Shown here: piece after piece, positions 1-6,436 of the stretch
Position numbering within the stretch: the stretch's first letter is position 1
How the letters are laid out: every line of letters starts with the position of its first letter
Assembly: GCA_030643145.1 (NCBI GenBank)
Contig: DAOWMJ010000052.1
Span: 1 to 10,486, forward strand
Reading direction: 5' to 3'
DNA: 10,486 bases
Origin: Candidatus Latescibacterota bacterium
Lineage (GTDB): Bacteria > Krumholzibacteriota > Krumholzibacteriia > Krumholzibacteriales > WJIX01
Program-made: the position numbers and the translations under genes
Notes under the pieces: generated by a model
Seen by the model: the letters and a program-made list of their open reading frames with translations, nothing else
The model's database searches: none
Told to the model about the DNA's origin: nothing

Positions 1-282
1 CAGTGCAATGACGCGATTGTCGCGGTTGATATAGCGGTCGCGCTCGCGGATCTGTTCGGGGTCGGCATTAATGATCTTCCGCTCTCTCTTAACATAAGCT
101 GGATGGAACAAAAGGCGGTTTCCATTCTATGGAGCCTGCTTTATCTTGGAATCAAGGGGATTACACTTGGCCCCATCCTTCCAGCATGGATAAACGAGGA
201 TATTCTGAAGGTTCTTGTGGATAACTATGATATTCATATGATTACTGAGCCTGAGGCGGATATCGCCCGAATGATGGGCTAA
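1..282 (+). CDS. hcp: Hybrid cluster protein (hydroxylamine reductase), C-terminal part
   Basis: The open frame runs in from the left edge and gives the last 93 residues of a hybrid cluster protein. Family members carry an Fe-S-O hybrid cluster and are linked to NO reduction and nitrosative stress, with hydroxylamine reduction seen in vitro. The fragment starts with a QCNDA motif, whose cysteine matches a late hybrid-cluster ligand (C459 in Desulfovibrio numbering). It then has NDLPLSLNISWMEQKAV, whose glutamate matches ligand E494, followed by the conserved SLLYLGIKGITLGP stretch. The N-terminal Fe-S cluster and the other ligands lie outside the window, so the class cannot be decided. A ferredoxin of the type often found beside hcp starts 64 bases downstream, so the two probably share a transcript and the ferredoxin may supply electrons. 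Confidence 0.93.
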   Translation, partial: QCNDAIVAVDIAVALADLFGVGINDLPLSLNISWMEQKAVSILWSLLYLGIKGITLGPILPAWINEDILKVLVDNYDIHMITEPEADIARMMG

Positions 283-337
283 AGCAATTGCTTGCCTTTG
301 CCGCTGAGCTTTAAAGTGTTCAGGAGTGTTTGGAACT

Positions 338-343
338 GAGGGA
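338..343 (+). promoter_or_regulatory. Ribosome binding site deciding the GTG start of the ferredoxin gene
   Basis: GAGGGA lies 3 bases before GTG 347. The earlier in-frame GTG at 326 has an AGGA directly against it with no spacer, which would not work. The product beginning at 347 (VKRNIITIDEEKCNGCG) also matches where family members usually start. Confidence 0.6.
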
Positions 344-346
344 ATA

Positions 347-1246
347 GTGAAAAGGAATATTATAACAATCGATGAAGAAAAATGTAATGGATGTGGTGTT
401 TGTATACCCGACTGCCCTGAAGGCGCTCTGCAGATTATTGACGATAAGGCGAGGCTTGTGAGTGATCTTTTTTGTGATGGCCTCGGGGCTTGCATCGGGA
501 GCTGCCCGCAAGGGGCGATAACTATCGAAGAGCGGGAAGCTGAACCTTATGATGAATGCAGGGTTATGGAGAATGTTGTAAAATACGGAGAAAATACAAT
601 CAAGGCCCACTTGAGCCACCTGAAAGAACATGGCGAGATCAAATATTTGGGGCAGGCTCTGCAGTTTCTTCGCGATCGTGATATTGATATTCCTGATGAT
701 TTTGCGGATAATAGCAATCATTGTCATGATGTAACAGGCTGTTGTCCAGGCAGTTCGCCGCTCGATTTAAGCGCCAGGCGCGAAGCAGATCCCCCGGGGG
801 AAACAATAGGCGCTGTGTGTTCGGGCGGCGGAGAAAAGCAAACAGAAAAGAGACCAAAAACAAACCGTGTGAAACTCTCTTCAGAGCTCAGACAGTGGCC
901 GGTTCAGCTTAAACTGCTGAATCCGGTTGCATCCTATTTTGACGACGCGGATCTTTTGATAGCCGCCGACTGCACAGCGTTCGCGCATGGAGATTTTCAC
1001 CGTAGGTTCGTGCGGGACAAGATTGTGATAATGTTTTGTCCGAAGCTCGATCCATACATCGATGAGTATATTGAAAAACAGGCTGCTATTTTCTCCTCTC
1101 ATGAAATAAAATCGATTACTATCGCACGGATGGAAGTGCCGTGCTGTGGGGGAGTTGGGATGATTGTTCAGAGGGCGTTGGAAAAAGCAGGAAAAAACAT
1201 CTTTGTGAAAGATTATACAATCTCCGTGGGTGGAGATATTGTATGA
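347..1246 (+). CDS. Hcp-associated ferredoxin-like iron-sulfur protein
   Basis: This is a 299-residue cytoplasmic iron-sulfur protein read from GTG 347. The N-terminal ferredoxin module has a complete [4Fe-4S] motif (C13, C16, C19, C23 followed by P). The second motif is C43, C49, C53-P, with leucine 46 where the second cysteine is expected; CDGLGAC is, as I recall, usual in this family. A linker holds HCHDVTGCCPGS (about residues 126-137). The C-terminal domain has ADCTAFA, FCPKLD and the MEVPCCGG signature, so there are further conserved cysteines. Proteins of this layout commonly sit beside hcp in anaerobes and are presumed electron carriers, but no activity is established to my knowledge. 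The stop overlaps a possible 22-codon frame, and the flavodiiron gene follows after 98 bases. Confidence 0.85.
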   Translation: MKRNIITIDEEKCNGCGVCIPDCPEGALQIIDDKARLVSDLFCDGLGACIGSCPQGAITIEEREAEPYDECRVMENVVKYGENTIKAHLSHLKEHGEIKYLGQALQFLRDRDIDIPDDFADNSNHCHDVTGCCPGSSPLDLSARREADPPGETIGAVCSGGGEKQTEKRPKTNRVKLSSELRQWPVQLKLLNPVASYFDDADLLIAADCTAFAHGDFHRRFVRDKIVIMFCPKLDPYIDEYIEKQAAIFSSHEIKSITIARMEVPCCGGVGMIVQRALEKAGKNIFVKDYTISVGGDIV

Positions 1247-1311
1247 ATAATGTTCGGATTGGAGAGATGAAAGAAAAGATTGTTTTAATGTTGAGAGAAA
1301 GTAGATTGTGA
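1243..1311 (+). CDS. Possible 22-residue ORF, doubtful
   Basis: ATG 1243 overlaps the ferredoxin stop as ATGA and has GGAG (1232-1235) seven bases upstream, so translational coupling is possible. The product is MNNVRIGEMKEKIVLMLRESRL. It could be a short leader, the leftover start of a decayed gene, or chance. The segment MKEKIVLMLRESRL is vaguely like the start of some iron-sulfur hydrogenase-beta-type proteins, but it is too short to assign. No conserved motif is visible. Confidence 0.18.
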   Translation: MNNVRIGEMKEKIVLMLRESRL

Positions 1312-1344
1312 GTAAAAAGGTGTTTTTAGCACAGGAGAAAAGAT

Positions 1345-2523
1345 TTGAATAAACTGGAGGTCAAACCGGGTATTTACTGGGTTGGCGGTATAGATTGGGA
1401 TATAAGAAATTTCCACGGATACATGACCCAGCGAGGCACAACGTATAACGCCTATCTTATTGTCGATGAAAAAATTGTGCTTGTTGATACGGTAAAACAC
1501 TATTTGTCTGAAGAAATGCTCTCCCGCATAGGGGAGATAATCGACCCCGGTAAGATCGATTATATTCTTTCCAATCATGTGGAAATGGATCATTCAGGTG
1601 CGATACACAAGATTTTAGAGGCTTCTCCGGACGCGAAAATAATAACATCAACGCAGGGGGAAAAGGGTCTTAAAAGGCATTACAAGAGGGATTGGAAATT
1701 TCATGTAGTAGATTCCGGCGATACCTTAAAAATCGGTAAAAGGACACTTCATTTTGTACACACGCCGATGGTTCACTGGCCCGACAATATGGTGACATAT
1801 ATACCCGAAGACAGGATTCTCTTTTCAAATGACGCCTTTGGACAGCACATAGCTTCCTTGGAAAGATTTGATGATGAGTTGGGCCGGGAAATGATTATGG
1901 AAGAAGCGGCAAAATACTATGCGAATATTGTTCTTCCTTATGGCAACAGGGTTCAGAAGGCTTTAGCTGACCTGTCTGGATTGGAAATAGATATGATAGC
2001 TCCGAGCCATGGAATTATCTGGCGCTCTATGATTCCGGATATTCTCAAGGAGTACGGTAAGTGGTCATGCAACGAGACGGAAAAAAGAGCGCTTATAATA
2101 TATGATTCTATGTGGGGGTCTACTGAAAGAATTGCGTTTGCTTTTATGGAGGGATTAAGAGAACAGGGCATCCGAATCAACCTGAGAAACCTCAAAACGA
2201 ATCACATCTCTGATATTCTTACCGATTTACTCACCTCGAGATTGATTCTGATCGGATGCCCAACTCTTAATAACGGTATGCTTCCATCGATGGGGGCGTT
2301 TCTTACATATTTAAAGGGCCTTAAACCGAGTGGAAGAATCGGGGCGGCGTTTGGTTCATACGGCTGGGGAGGCCAGGCGGTTGGAGAAATCGAAAAAGTG
2401 ATGCGGGATCTCAAATGGGAATTGCCTGTGGAGAAAATAAATATTAAATATGTTCCGGATGATGAAGAATTAGTCATGGTCAGAAAAATAGGTAATAAGC
2501 TGGGAAAGATTGCGCTGACATGA
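1345..2523 (+). CDS. fprA: Class A flavodiiron protein (O2/NO reductase)
   Basis: This is a 392-residue cytoplasmic enzyme that reduces O2 to water and/or NO to N2O, using electrons normally supplied by rubredoxin. The N-terminal metallo-beta-lactamase-like domain (about 1-245) has all six diiron ligands expected from Desulfovibrio rubredoxin:oxygen oxidoreductase: H78, E80, D82 (in NHVEMDHSG), H144 (VHWPDN), D163 (SNDAFG) and H221 (PSHGIIW). The C-terminal flavodoxin domain (about 247-390) has the FMN phosphate loop YDSMWGST, then PTLNNGMLP and GSYGWGGQA. There is no fused rubredoxin, which defines class A, and a free rubredoxin is encoded at 5542. The TTG start has AGGAGA (1333-1338) six bases upstream. 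The neighbouring hcp hints that NO may be a physiological substrate. Superoxide reductase follows after 33 bases, so the two are probably cotranscribed. Confidence 0.96.
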   Translation: MNKLEVKPGIYWVGGIDWDIRNFHGYMTQRGTTYNAYLIVDEKIVLVDTVKHYLSEEMLSRIGEIIDPGKIDYILSNHVEMDHSGAIHKILEASPDAKIITSTQGEKGLKRHYKRDWKFHVVDSGDTLKIGKRTLHFVHTPMVHWPDNMVTYIPEDRILFSNDAFGQHIASLERFDDELGREMIMEEAAKYYANIVLPYGNRVQKALADLSGLEIDMIAPSHGIIWRSMIPDILKEYGKWSCNETEKRALIIYDSMWGSTERIAFAFMEGLREQGIRINLRNLKTNHISDILTDLLTSRLILIGCPTLNNGMLPSMGAFLTYLKGLKPSGRIGAAFGSYGWGGQAVGEIEKVMRDLKWELPVEKINIKYVPDDEELVMVRKIGNKLGKIALT

Positions 2524-2543
2524 GAATGGGAATCAATTGAAAA

Positions 2544-2549
2544 AGGAGG
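2544..2549 (+). promoter_or_regulatory. Ribosome binding site deciding the superoxide reductase start
   Basis: A perfect AGGAGG sits 7 bases before ATG 2557 but only 1 base before the in-frame TTG 2551, so ATG 2557 is the start. Confidence 0.8.
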
Positions 2550-2556
2550 TTTGGAA

Positions 2557-2949
2557 ATGGCTGAAAGAATGCAGGTCTACAAGTGCGAGATTTGCGGAAA
2601 TATTGTAGAAATATTCCATGGTGGAAAGGGTGAACTTGTTTGCTGCAATCAACCGATGAAACTGATGGAAGAACAGAATGCTGACTGGAAGACGGAGAAA
2701 CATGTACCGGTTATTTCGCGGGAGGGTGAGAATATCAAGGTAGTAGTGGGAAGCACTCCTCATCCGATGACAGATGAGCATTATATTGAATGGATAGAGA
2801 TTGTCGATGATAACGGCAGGGTCTGTCGCAAACACCTCAAGCCCGGAGATTCGCCTGAAACACATTTTCTGATGTGCGAAAATTGTGGTAAGGGGTTATA
2901 CGCTCGTGAATACTGCAATCTTCATGGATTGTGGTCGATTAAAGAGTAG
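2557..2949 (+). CDS. dfx: Desulfoferrodoxin, 2Fe superoxide reductase
   Basis: This 130-residue cytoplasmic enzyme reduces superoxide to hydrogen peroxide without making O2. The N-terminal desulforedoxin domain has its FeCys4 ligands at C10, C13, C29 and C30. The C-terminal domain has the SOR iron site: E47-K48-H49 (catalytic loop), H69 and H75 in PHPMTDEH, then C120 and H123 in REYCNLHGLW. The numbering matches the Desulfoarculus enzyme up to H75 and is then shifted by four. Oddly, a CENC motif (C107, C110) replaces the usual acidic stretch just before the active-site cysteine, adding two cysteines near the catalytic iron. The gene lies 33 bases after the flavodiiron gene, and rubrerythrin, which would remove the peroxide product, lies downstream. 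Confidence 0.96.
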   Translation: MAERMQVYKCEICGNIVEIFHGGKGELVCCNQPMKLMEEQNADWKTEKHVPVISREGENIKVVVGSTPHPMTDEHYIEWIEIVDDNGRVCRKHLKPGDSPETHFLMCENCGKGLYAREYCNLHGLWSIKE

Positions 2950-3016
2950 CGTATAACACTGATTTTTGGCTGTGTTGCATGCCGAATGGATTGAATGGCA
3001 GGGTTTTACCGCACAA

Positions 3017-3043
3017 TTGCCTAAATTAATGTGTTTTTATTAA
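3017..3043 (+). promoter_or_regulatory. Possible promoter before rubrerythrin
   Basis: TTGCCT (3017-3022) and TATTAA (3038-3043) are spaced 15 bases apart in the AT-rich 125-base gap before rubrerythrin. The match and spacing are weak. The gap itself suggests rubrerythrin may have its own start of transcription. Confidence 0.25.
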
Positions 3044-3074
3044 ACGGAATAATTTAAGTAAAGGAAAAATAATA

Positions 3075-3650
3075 ATGGCATCTTTAAAAGGAACAAAGAC
3101 GGAGAAGAACCTGCTCGCGGCATTCGCGGGAGAATCACAGGCCAGGAACCGCTATGATTATTTTGCTTCAAAGGCAAAGAAGGAGGGGTATATTCAGGTC
3201 GCGAATATATTTCTTGAGACTGCTCTTAACGAAAAGGAACACGCGAAGCGTCTATTTAAGTTACTTGAAGGCGGAGAAGTTGAAATATGCGCCGGTTTCC
3301 CGGCTGGAGTGATAGGTTCTACAACCGAAAACCTCGAAGCCTCCGCGGCTGGCGAGAATCATGAGCATACCGAGATGTATCCCACCTTTGCCAAAGAGGC
3401 CGAAGAGGAGGGTTTTTCTGCAATCGCGGATATTTTCAGTTCGATAGCCGTAGCTGAGAAACAGCACGAGAAACGCTTCCTGGATTTACTCGATAATATT
3501 GAAAAGAGTACGGTATTCAAGAAAGAAAAAACCGTAAAATGGCGGTGTAGCAACTGCGGATATATCCATGAAGGGACAGAAGCCCCCGATGTGTGCCCCG
3601 CCTGCGCGCATCCTCGCGACTATTTTGAAGTTCTTGGAGAAAACTGGTAG
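3075..3650 (+). CDS. rbr: Rubrerythrin (NADH/rubredoxin-linked peroxidase)
   Basis: This is a classical 191-residue rubrerythrin, a cytoplasmic peroxidase of anaerobes that reduces H2O2 to water. The four-helix diiron domain carries E20, E53, H56 (EKEH), E94, E97, E128 and H131 (EKQH). The C-terminal rubredoxin domain has C158, C161, C174 and C177 in WRCSNCGY and CPACAHP. These positions agree almost exactly with the Desulfovibrio vulgaris enzyme, so the protein looks full length and active. ATG 3075 follows TAAAGGA (3058-3064) by ten bases. It lies between superoxide reductase, which makes peroxide, and the flavin reductase fusion, a candidate electron donor. Confidence 0.97.
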   Translation: MASLKGTKTEKNLLAAFAGESQARNRYDYFASKAKKEGYIQVANIFLETALNEKEHAKRLFKLLEGGEVEICAGFPAGVIGSTTENLEASAAGENHEHTEMYPTFAKEAEEEGFSAIADIFSSIAVAEKQHEKRFLDLLDNIEKSTVFKKEKTVKWRCSNCGYIHEGTEAPDVCPACAHPRDYFEVLGENW

Positions 3651-3702
3651 ACTGTGTAAGGGAGCAGGAAAAGTAAATTATAGCGTTAAATGATTTCCCT
3701 GG

Positions 3703-3723
3703 GTTAGATTGTGTGTCTCTAAC
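3703..3723. repeat. Inverted repeat GTTAGA-N9-TCTAAC
   Basis: Two perfect 6-base arms are separated by ttgtgtgtc in the 169-base gap between rubrerythrin and the flavin reductase fusion. There is no T-run after it, so it is not a standard terminator. The arms share the TTAGA/TCTAA half-site seen upstream of the MntR-like regulator, but the spacing is different. It could be an operator or an RNA hairpin. Confidence 0.35.
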
Positions 3724-3819
3724 ACCAATGGAAGGTCCCCGCGCGATTTATTGACAGTGCGGAAACAGGATGTAGGGAAATAATATGGATGTCGCGGTAT
3801 ATTTTCTGGAGGAGTGTTT

Positions 3820-4434
3820 ATGATAGCTCAGAACTGGGTTTGCGGTGAATGCGGGTTTGCAGCGATTGACCTGTTTCCGCCGGAGCACTGCCCCAAATGC
3901 GGCAGCGGCAGGAAAAATTTTAAAAGTAAAGATGAATACTCTTTTCCCGAGGACAAAATCGATGATCTAATCCGTATCTGTGAGAAAATAAGTTACGGAT
4001 TATATCTTGTAAGTTCTGTTGATGGTGACAAGATAAATGGGCAGATATGTAATACCCTTTTTCAAATAACCAGTACCCCCCCATCTTTTGCTATCGGGAT
4101 AAATCATAGAAACCTGACGCATGACTATATCGTAAAAAGCGGGGTTTTTGCGGCAACTATTCTGGGGGAGAATGATCAGAGAATTGTCCGGAGATTCGGA
4201 TACAGATCCGGGAGGGATTTTGAGAAATTCAAGAGCATCCCATTTATTACAGGGGATACAGGCTGTCCTATATTAAATAATGCTGTAGGTTATATTGAAT
4301 GTTCTGTTATGAAAGAGAAAACCGTTGATGCTGGAACTCATACTATATTTATTGGGAATATTGTGGGAGGGAAATTATTAAACGATATAGAACCAATGAC
4401 ATATGCGTACTATTCCAAAGTTAAAAACACTTAA
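3820..4434 (+). CDS. Rubredoxin-like/flavin reductase fusion
   Basis: This is a 204-residue predicted NAD(P)H-linked electron carrier. An N-terminal FeCys4-type module (C8, C11, C24, C27 in WVCGECGF and PEHCPKCGSG) resembles the short rubredoxin domain of rubrerythrin. Residues about 45-200 match the FMN-binding flavin reductase-like family, with SYGLYLVSSVDGDKINGQ, the CNTLFQITSTPP stretch and NHRNLTHDYI. The related Moorella high-molecular-weight rubredoxin (Hrb), which feeds flavodiiron proteins, has the same two domains in the opposite order. ATG 3820 is chosen because GGAGGAG (3808-3814) lies five bases before it; the GTG at 3814 overlaps that site. Only 26 bases separate it from the phosphatase gene, so the two are likely cotranscribed. 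A role in passing electrons to rubrerythrin, superoxide reductase or the flavodiiron protein is inferred from context. Confidence 0.88.
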   Translation: MIAQNWVCGECGFAAIDLFPPEHCPKCGSGRKNFKSKDEYSFPEDKIDDLIRICEKISYGLYLVSSVDGDKINGQICNTLFQITSTPPSFAIGINHRNLTHDYIVKSGVFAATILGENDQRIVRRFGYRSGRDFEKFKSIPFITGDTGCPILNNAVGYIECSVMKEKTVDAGTHTIFIGNIVGGKLLNDIEPMTYAYYSKVKNT

Positions 4435-4460
4435 TTTTCTTAAAGCTTGATGGAGAAGTA

Positions 4461-5450
4461 ATGAGCCGGAGTGAAATAGAGCAAGTATTGAAGGTGCTTT
4501 CGGGAGCGATTAAAAGGGAAACGACGGCTTTTAACTATTATAACCGGGTAAGCGAAGATCTTTCACTTCCTCAGGGTGTAAGGGGTCTTCTCTCTAGGCT
4601 TGCTGAGGAAGAACGTATGCACAGGCACCTCCTTACAAATGAGTATCAGGCTGTAGAAAGAGGTTGGGGCGACGCGGAGCGGCCCGACAGCGACCTTTCA
4701 TATTCAATCCCCGAAAATCTTTCTTTTATTTCCCTCAACATTTCTAATGATCTTGAAAGTGCCGCTGTGTCGTTACCCTCTGTGTTTGTTGGGGGGGATA
4801 ACATTCTATCTACGGTAATAAAGGAACATGACTCTGAAGATAGGGGCACATTCCTGCTTCTTTATGATGTGATGGGGCATAGCATAGAGACAACACAGAT
4901 CAATGCTCTTGCTGCCAGAATTATGGGTGAATATATTGAAAATTCCTGTTCAGCGAAGATGGAAATGGATTTGTTAAGCCCCGCTAAGGTAGTTAGGATT
5001 TTAAACAATGAGATAAATGAAATATTTGAAGGGCAAGGGGTTTTTCTTACGCTGATGTGTGTGCTTTTTAATTCTGATACTGGAATATTAAAATACACAC
5101 TGGCGGGGCATGAGCCGCCCATTCTTTTACGGGATCGTGGAAAGGCAGTTTCACTTCTTGACACTCAGCTGATCGTCGGAATAGATTCCGATTATTATTA
5201 CAGGGAGAATATGGTTCCTTTTGAGAAAGGAGACACGCTTTGTATTTTTTCAGACGGGATTGTTGAAGCAAGAAATGCAGATGGTGAATTTTTCGGACGA
5301 AGAAGAATAATCAAAATACTTGAAAACAATTGGAACAAATCGCCCGAAAAGATAGTTAAGAAAATGCTCATTAAGTTGAAGGAATTTATCGGCACTCTTC
5401 CTTTAAGCGATGAAATAACAATTTTAATTATTACTTTAAAAGAAGAGTAG
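4461..5450 (+). CDS. Ferritin-like domain fused to SpoIIE/RsbU-type PP2C phosphatase
   Basis: This is a 329-residue cytoplasmic protein of two parts. Residues about 5-65 form two predicted helices of the rubrerythrin/ferritin-like type, with E20 in IKRETTAFNYY and E51-x-x-H54 in EEERMHRH. This is half of a diiron site, so a dimer would be needed to complete it, as in encapsulated ferritin, which has nearly the same spacing. Residues about 85-327 are a PP2C-type phosphatase of the SpoIIE/RsbU class. Its metal aspartates are visible: D113 (VGGD), D136 (YDVMGH), D265 (FSDGIVEA) and D317 (SDEIT), along with TLAGHEPP. Such phosphatases usually dephosphorylate anti-anti-sigma (STAS) proteins, but no STAS, kinase or sigma gene is in the window. 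GGAG (4452-4455) precedes ATG 4461. Redox, O2 or iron sensing by the N-terminal half is inferred. Confidence 0.9.
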   Translation: MSRSEIEQVLKVLSGAIKRETTAFNYYNRVSEDLSLPQGVRGLLSRLAEEERMHRHLLTNEYQAVERGWGDAERPDSDLSYSIPENLSFISLNISNDLESAAVSLPSVFVGGDNILSTVIKEHDSEDRGTFLLLYDVMGHSIETTQINALAARIMGEYIENSCSAKMEMDLLSPAKVVRILNNEINEIFEGQGVFLTLMCVLFNSDTGILKYTLAGHEPPILLRDRGKAVSLLDTQLIVGIDSDYYYRENMVPFEKGDTLCIFSDGIVEARNADGEFFGRRRIIKILENNWNKSPEKIVKKMLIKLKEFIGTLPLSDEITILIITLKEE

Positions 5451-5528
5451 GATGTAGCGCGAGAGATTTTCATCATTATGGATTAAATCGGCATTCATGA
5501 AAGATCGTGTTATTTCGGGTTCTAGTTT

Positions 5529-5535
5529 GGAGGAG
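5529..5535 (+). promoter_or_regulatory. Ribosome binding site deciding the rubredoxin start
   Basis: GGAGGAG lies six bases before ATG 5542. The upstream in-frame ATG 5497 has no comparable site and would add 15 residues absent from standard rubredoxins. Confidence 0.8.
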
Positions 5536-5541
5536 AATGAA

Positions 5542-5700
5542 ATGGAAAAATGGAAGTGTTTGGTTTGCGGTTATGTATATGATCCTGAAAAGGGCGATTC
5601 TGATGGTGGGATAAAACCAGGAACTCCCTTTGAAGAACTTCCCGATGATTGGGTTTGCCCCGATTGCGGAGTGGGAAAAGATGAATTTGAAAAGATGTAA
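5542..5700 (+). CDS. rub: Rubredoxin
   Basis: This is a 52-residue type I rubredoxin, the standard length. The iron is held by C6 and C9 (WKCLVCGY) and C39 and C42 (WVCPDCGV), with the conserved YDPEKGD, IKPGTPFEELPDDW and C-terminal EFEKM stretches. It is a soluble one-electron carrier and the known donor to flavodiiron proteins, superoxide reductase and rubrerythrin, all encoded just upstream. No rubredoxin reductase is present in the window; the flavin reductase fusion at 3820 may fill that role. It lies 91 bases after the phosphatase gene and 171 bases before ferritin. Confidence 0.97.
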   Translation: MEKWKCLVCGYVYDPEKGDSDGGIKPGTPFEELPDDWVCPDCGVGKDEFEKM

Positions 5701-5788
5701 ATTCGCGAGCGTTTTCCCCTGTGGTTGAGGCGTTTAAAAATCGGCATCATGGGAATTTTACCGGTTAACAAAAATGTTTCACAAGATT

Positions 5789-5818
5789 TTGTAAAAAAGA
5801 AACGAAAGTCTAAATAAT
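5789..5818 (+). promoter_or_regulatory. Possible ferritin promoter
   Basis: TTGTAA (5789-5794) and AATAAT (5813-5818) are 18 bases apart in the AT-rich gap before ferritin. They match the sigma70 hexamers at 4 of 6 and 5 of 6 positions. The low local GC makes chance matches likely. Confidence 0.35.
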
Positions 5819-5819
5819 T

Positions 5820-5834
5820 ATTTTATCATTATAA
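5820..5834. promoter_or_regulatory. Candidate PerR-type box upstream of ferritin
   Basis: The 15-base segment ATTTTATCATTATAA matches the PerR consensus TTATAATNATTATAA at 11 of 14 fixed positions; the right half is perfect and the left half carries three mismatches. It begins two bases after the proposed -10 hexamer and 38 bases before the gene's RBS region ends, a plausible repressor position. AT-richness lowers its weight, and no perR gene is seen here. Confidence 0.3.
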
Positions 5835-5871
5835 TCAGGTAGGAATTCTTAAAAATGGGAGATTTATAAGC

Positions 5872-6384
5872 ATGTTAAGTGAGAAAATGACCAAAGCCTT
5901 GAATGAACAGATAAATAAGGAAATCTACTCAGCTTATCTTTATCTTTCGATGTCATCCTATTCGGATTATCAAGGATTAAAAGGATTTGCCAACTGGTAT
6001 TTTGTACAGCAACAGGAGGAAATGGATCATGCAATGCGGATCTATAATTACCTTCAGGAACAAAACGCGCGAGTACTGCTAAAAATGATAGATCAACCGC
6101 CTGCGGACTTTGGCTCCCCCCTGGAAATAGTTCAGAAAACCCTTGAACACGAACAATTCGTAACTGAACTTGTTAATAATCTGATGAATCTGGCAATAGA
6201 AGAAAATGATCACGCTTCAAAGATCTTCCTGCAGTGGTTTATTTCCGAACAGATCGAGGAAGAATCAAGTGTCAATGCAATTCTCGACAAGCTTAAGCTT
6301 GCCGGAGAAAAAGGGAACGGGTTGTTTATGATTGACAAAGAGCTGATGGCGAGGGTTTTTATGCCATCGGGCCAGACAGAATAA
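5872..6384 (+). CDS. ftnA: Non-heme bacterial ferritin
   Basis: This is a 170-residue iron-storage ferritin of FtnA type, expected to assemble into a 24-subunit cytoplasmic shell that oxidises and stores iron. The ferroxidase ligands are visible: E17 (KEIYSAYLYL), E50 and H53 (EEMDHA), E94, Q127 and E130 (SEQIEEE), at the same numbers as in E. coli FtnA. Y24 and the F39-A40-N41-W42 stretch are also typical. No haem-binding methionine is evident at the bacterioferritin position. ATG 5872 follows GGGAG (5857-5861) by ten bases. In this cluster ferritin would capture iron set free from damaged Fe-S enzymes and limit Fenton chemistry. Confidence 0.96.
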   Translation: MLSEKMTKALNEQINKEIYSAYLYLSMSSYSDYQGLKGFANWYFVQQQEEMDHAMRIYNYLQEQNARVLLKMIDQPPADFGSPLEIVQKTLEHEQFVTELVNNLMNLAIEENDHASKIFLQWFISEQIEEESSVNAILDKLKLAGEKGNGLFMIDKELMARVFMPSGQTE

Positions 6385-6436
6385 GAACGGATATCGATTT
6401 TTAAATAATTTGCTGGAAGTAGTGTTTTTTAAGGTG

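Noticed and set aside
282..293. Perfect 12-base palindrome AAGCAATTGCTT right after hcp
   Set aside because: As RNA it has no loop and there is no T-run, so it is not a terminator; a 12-base palindrome can occur by chance.
3751..3786. Perfect TTGACA followed by TAATAT before the flavin reductase fusion
   Set aside because: The two hexamers are 24 bases apart, too far for a sigma70 promoter, and nothing like a -10 lies at the proper distance.
5497..5541. 15-residue N-terminal extension of rubredoxin
   Set aside because: The strong ribosome binding site at 5529-5535 and the standard 52-residue length point to ATG 5542.
5816..5834. Fur box before ferritin
   Set aside because: The best 19-base alignment to the Fur consensus matches only about 10 positions; the same bases fit a PerR-type box better.
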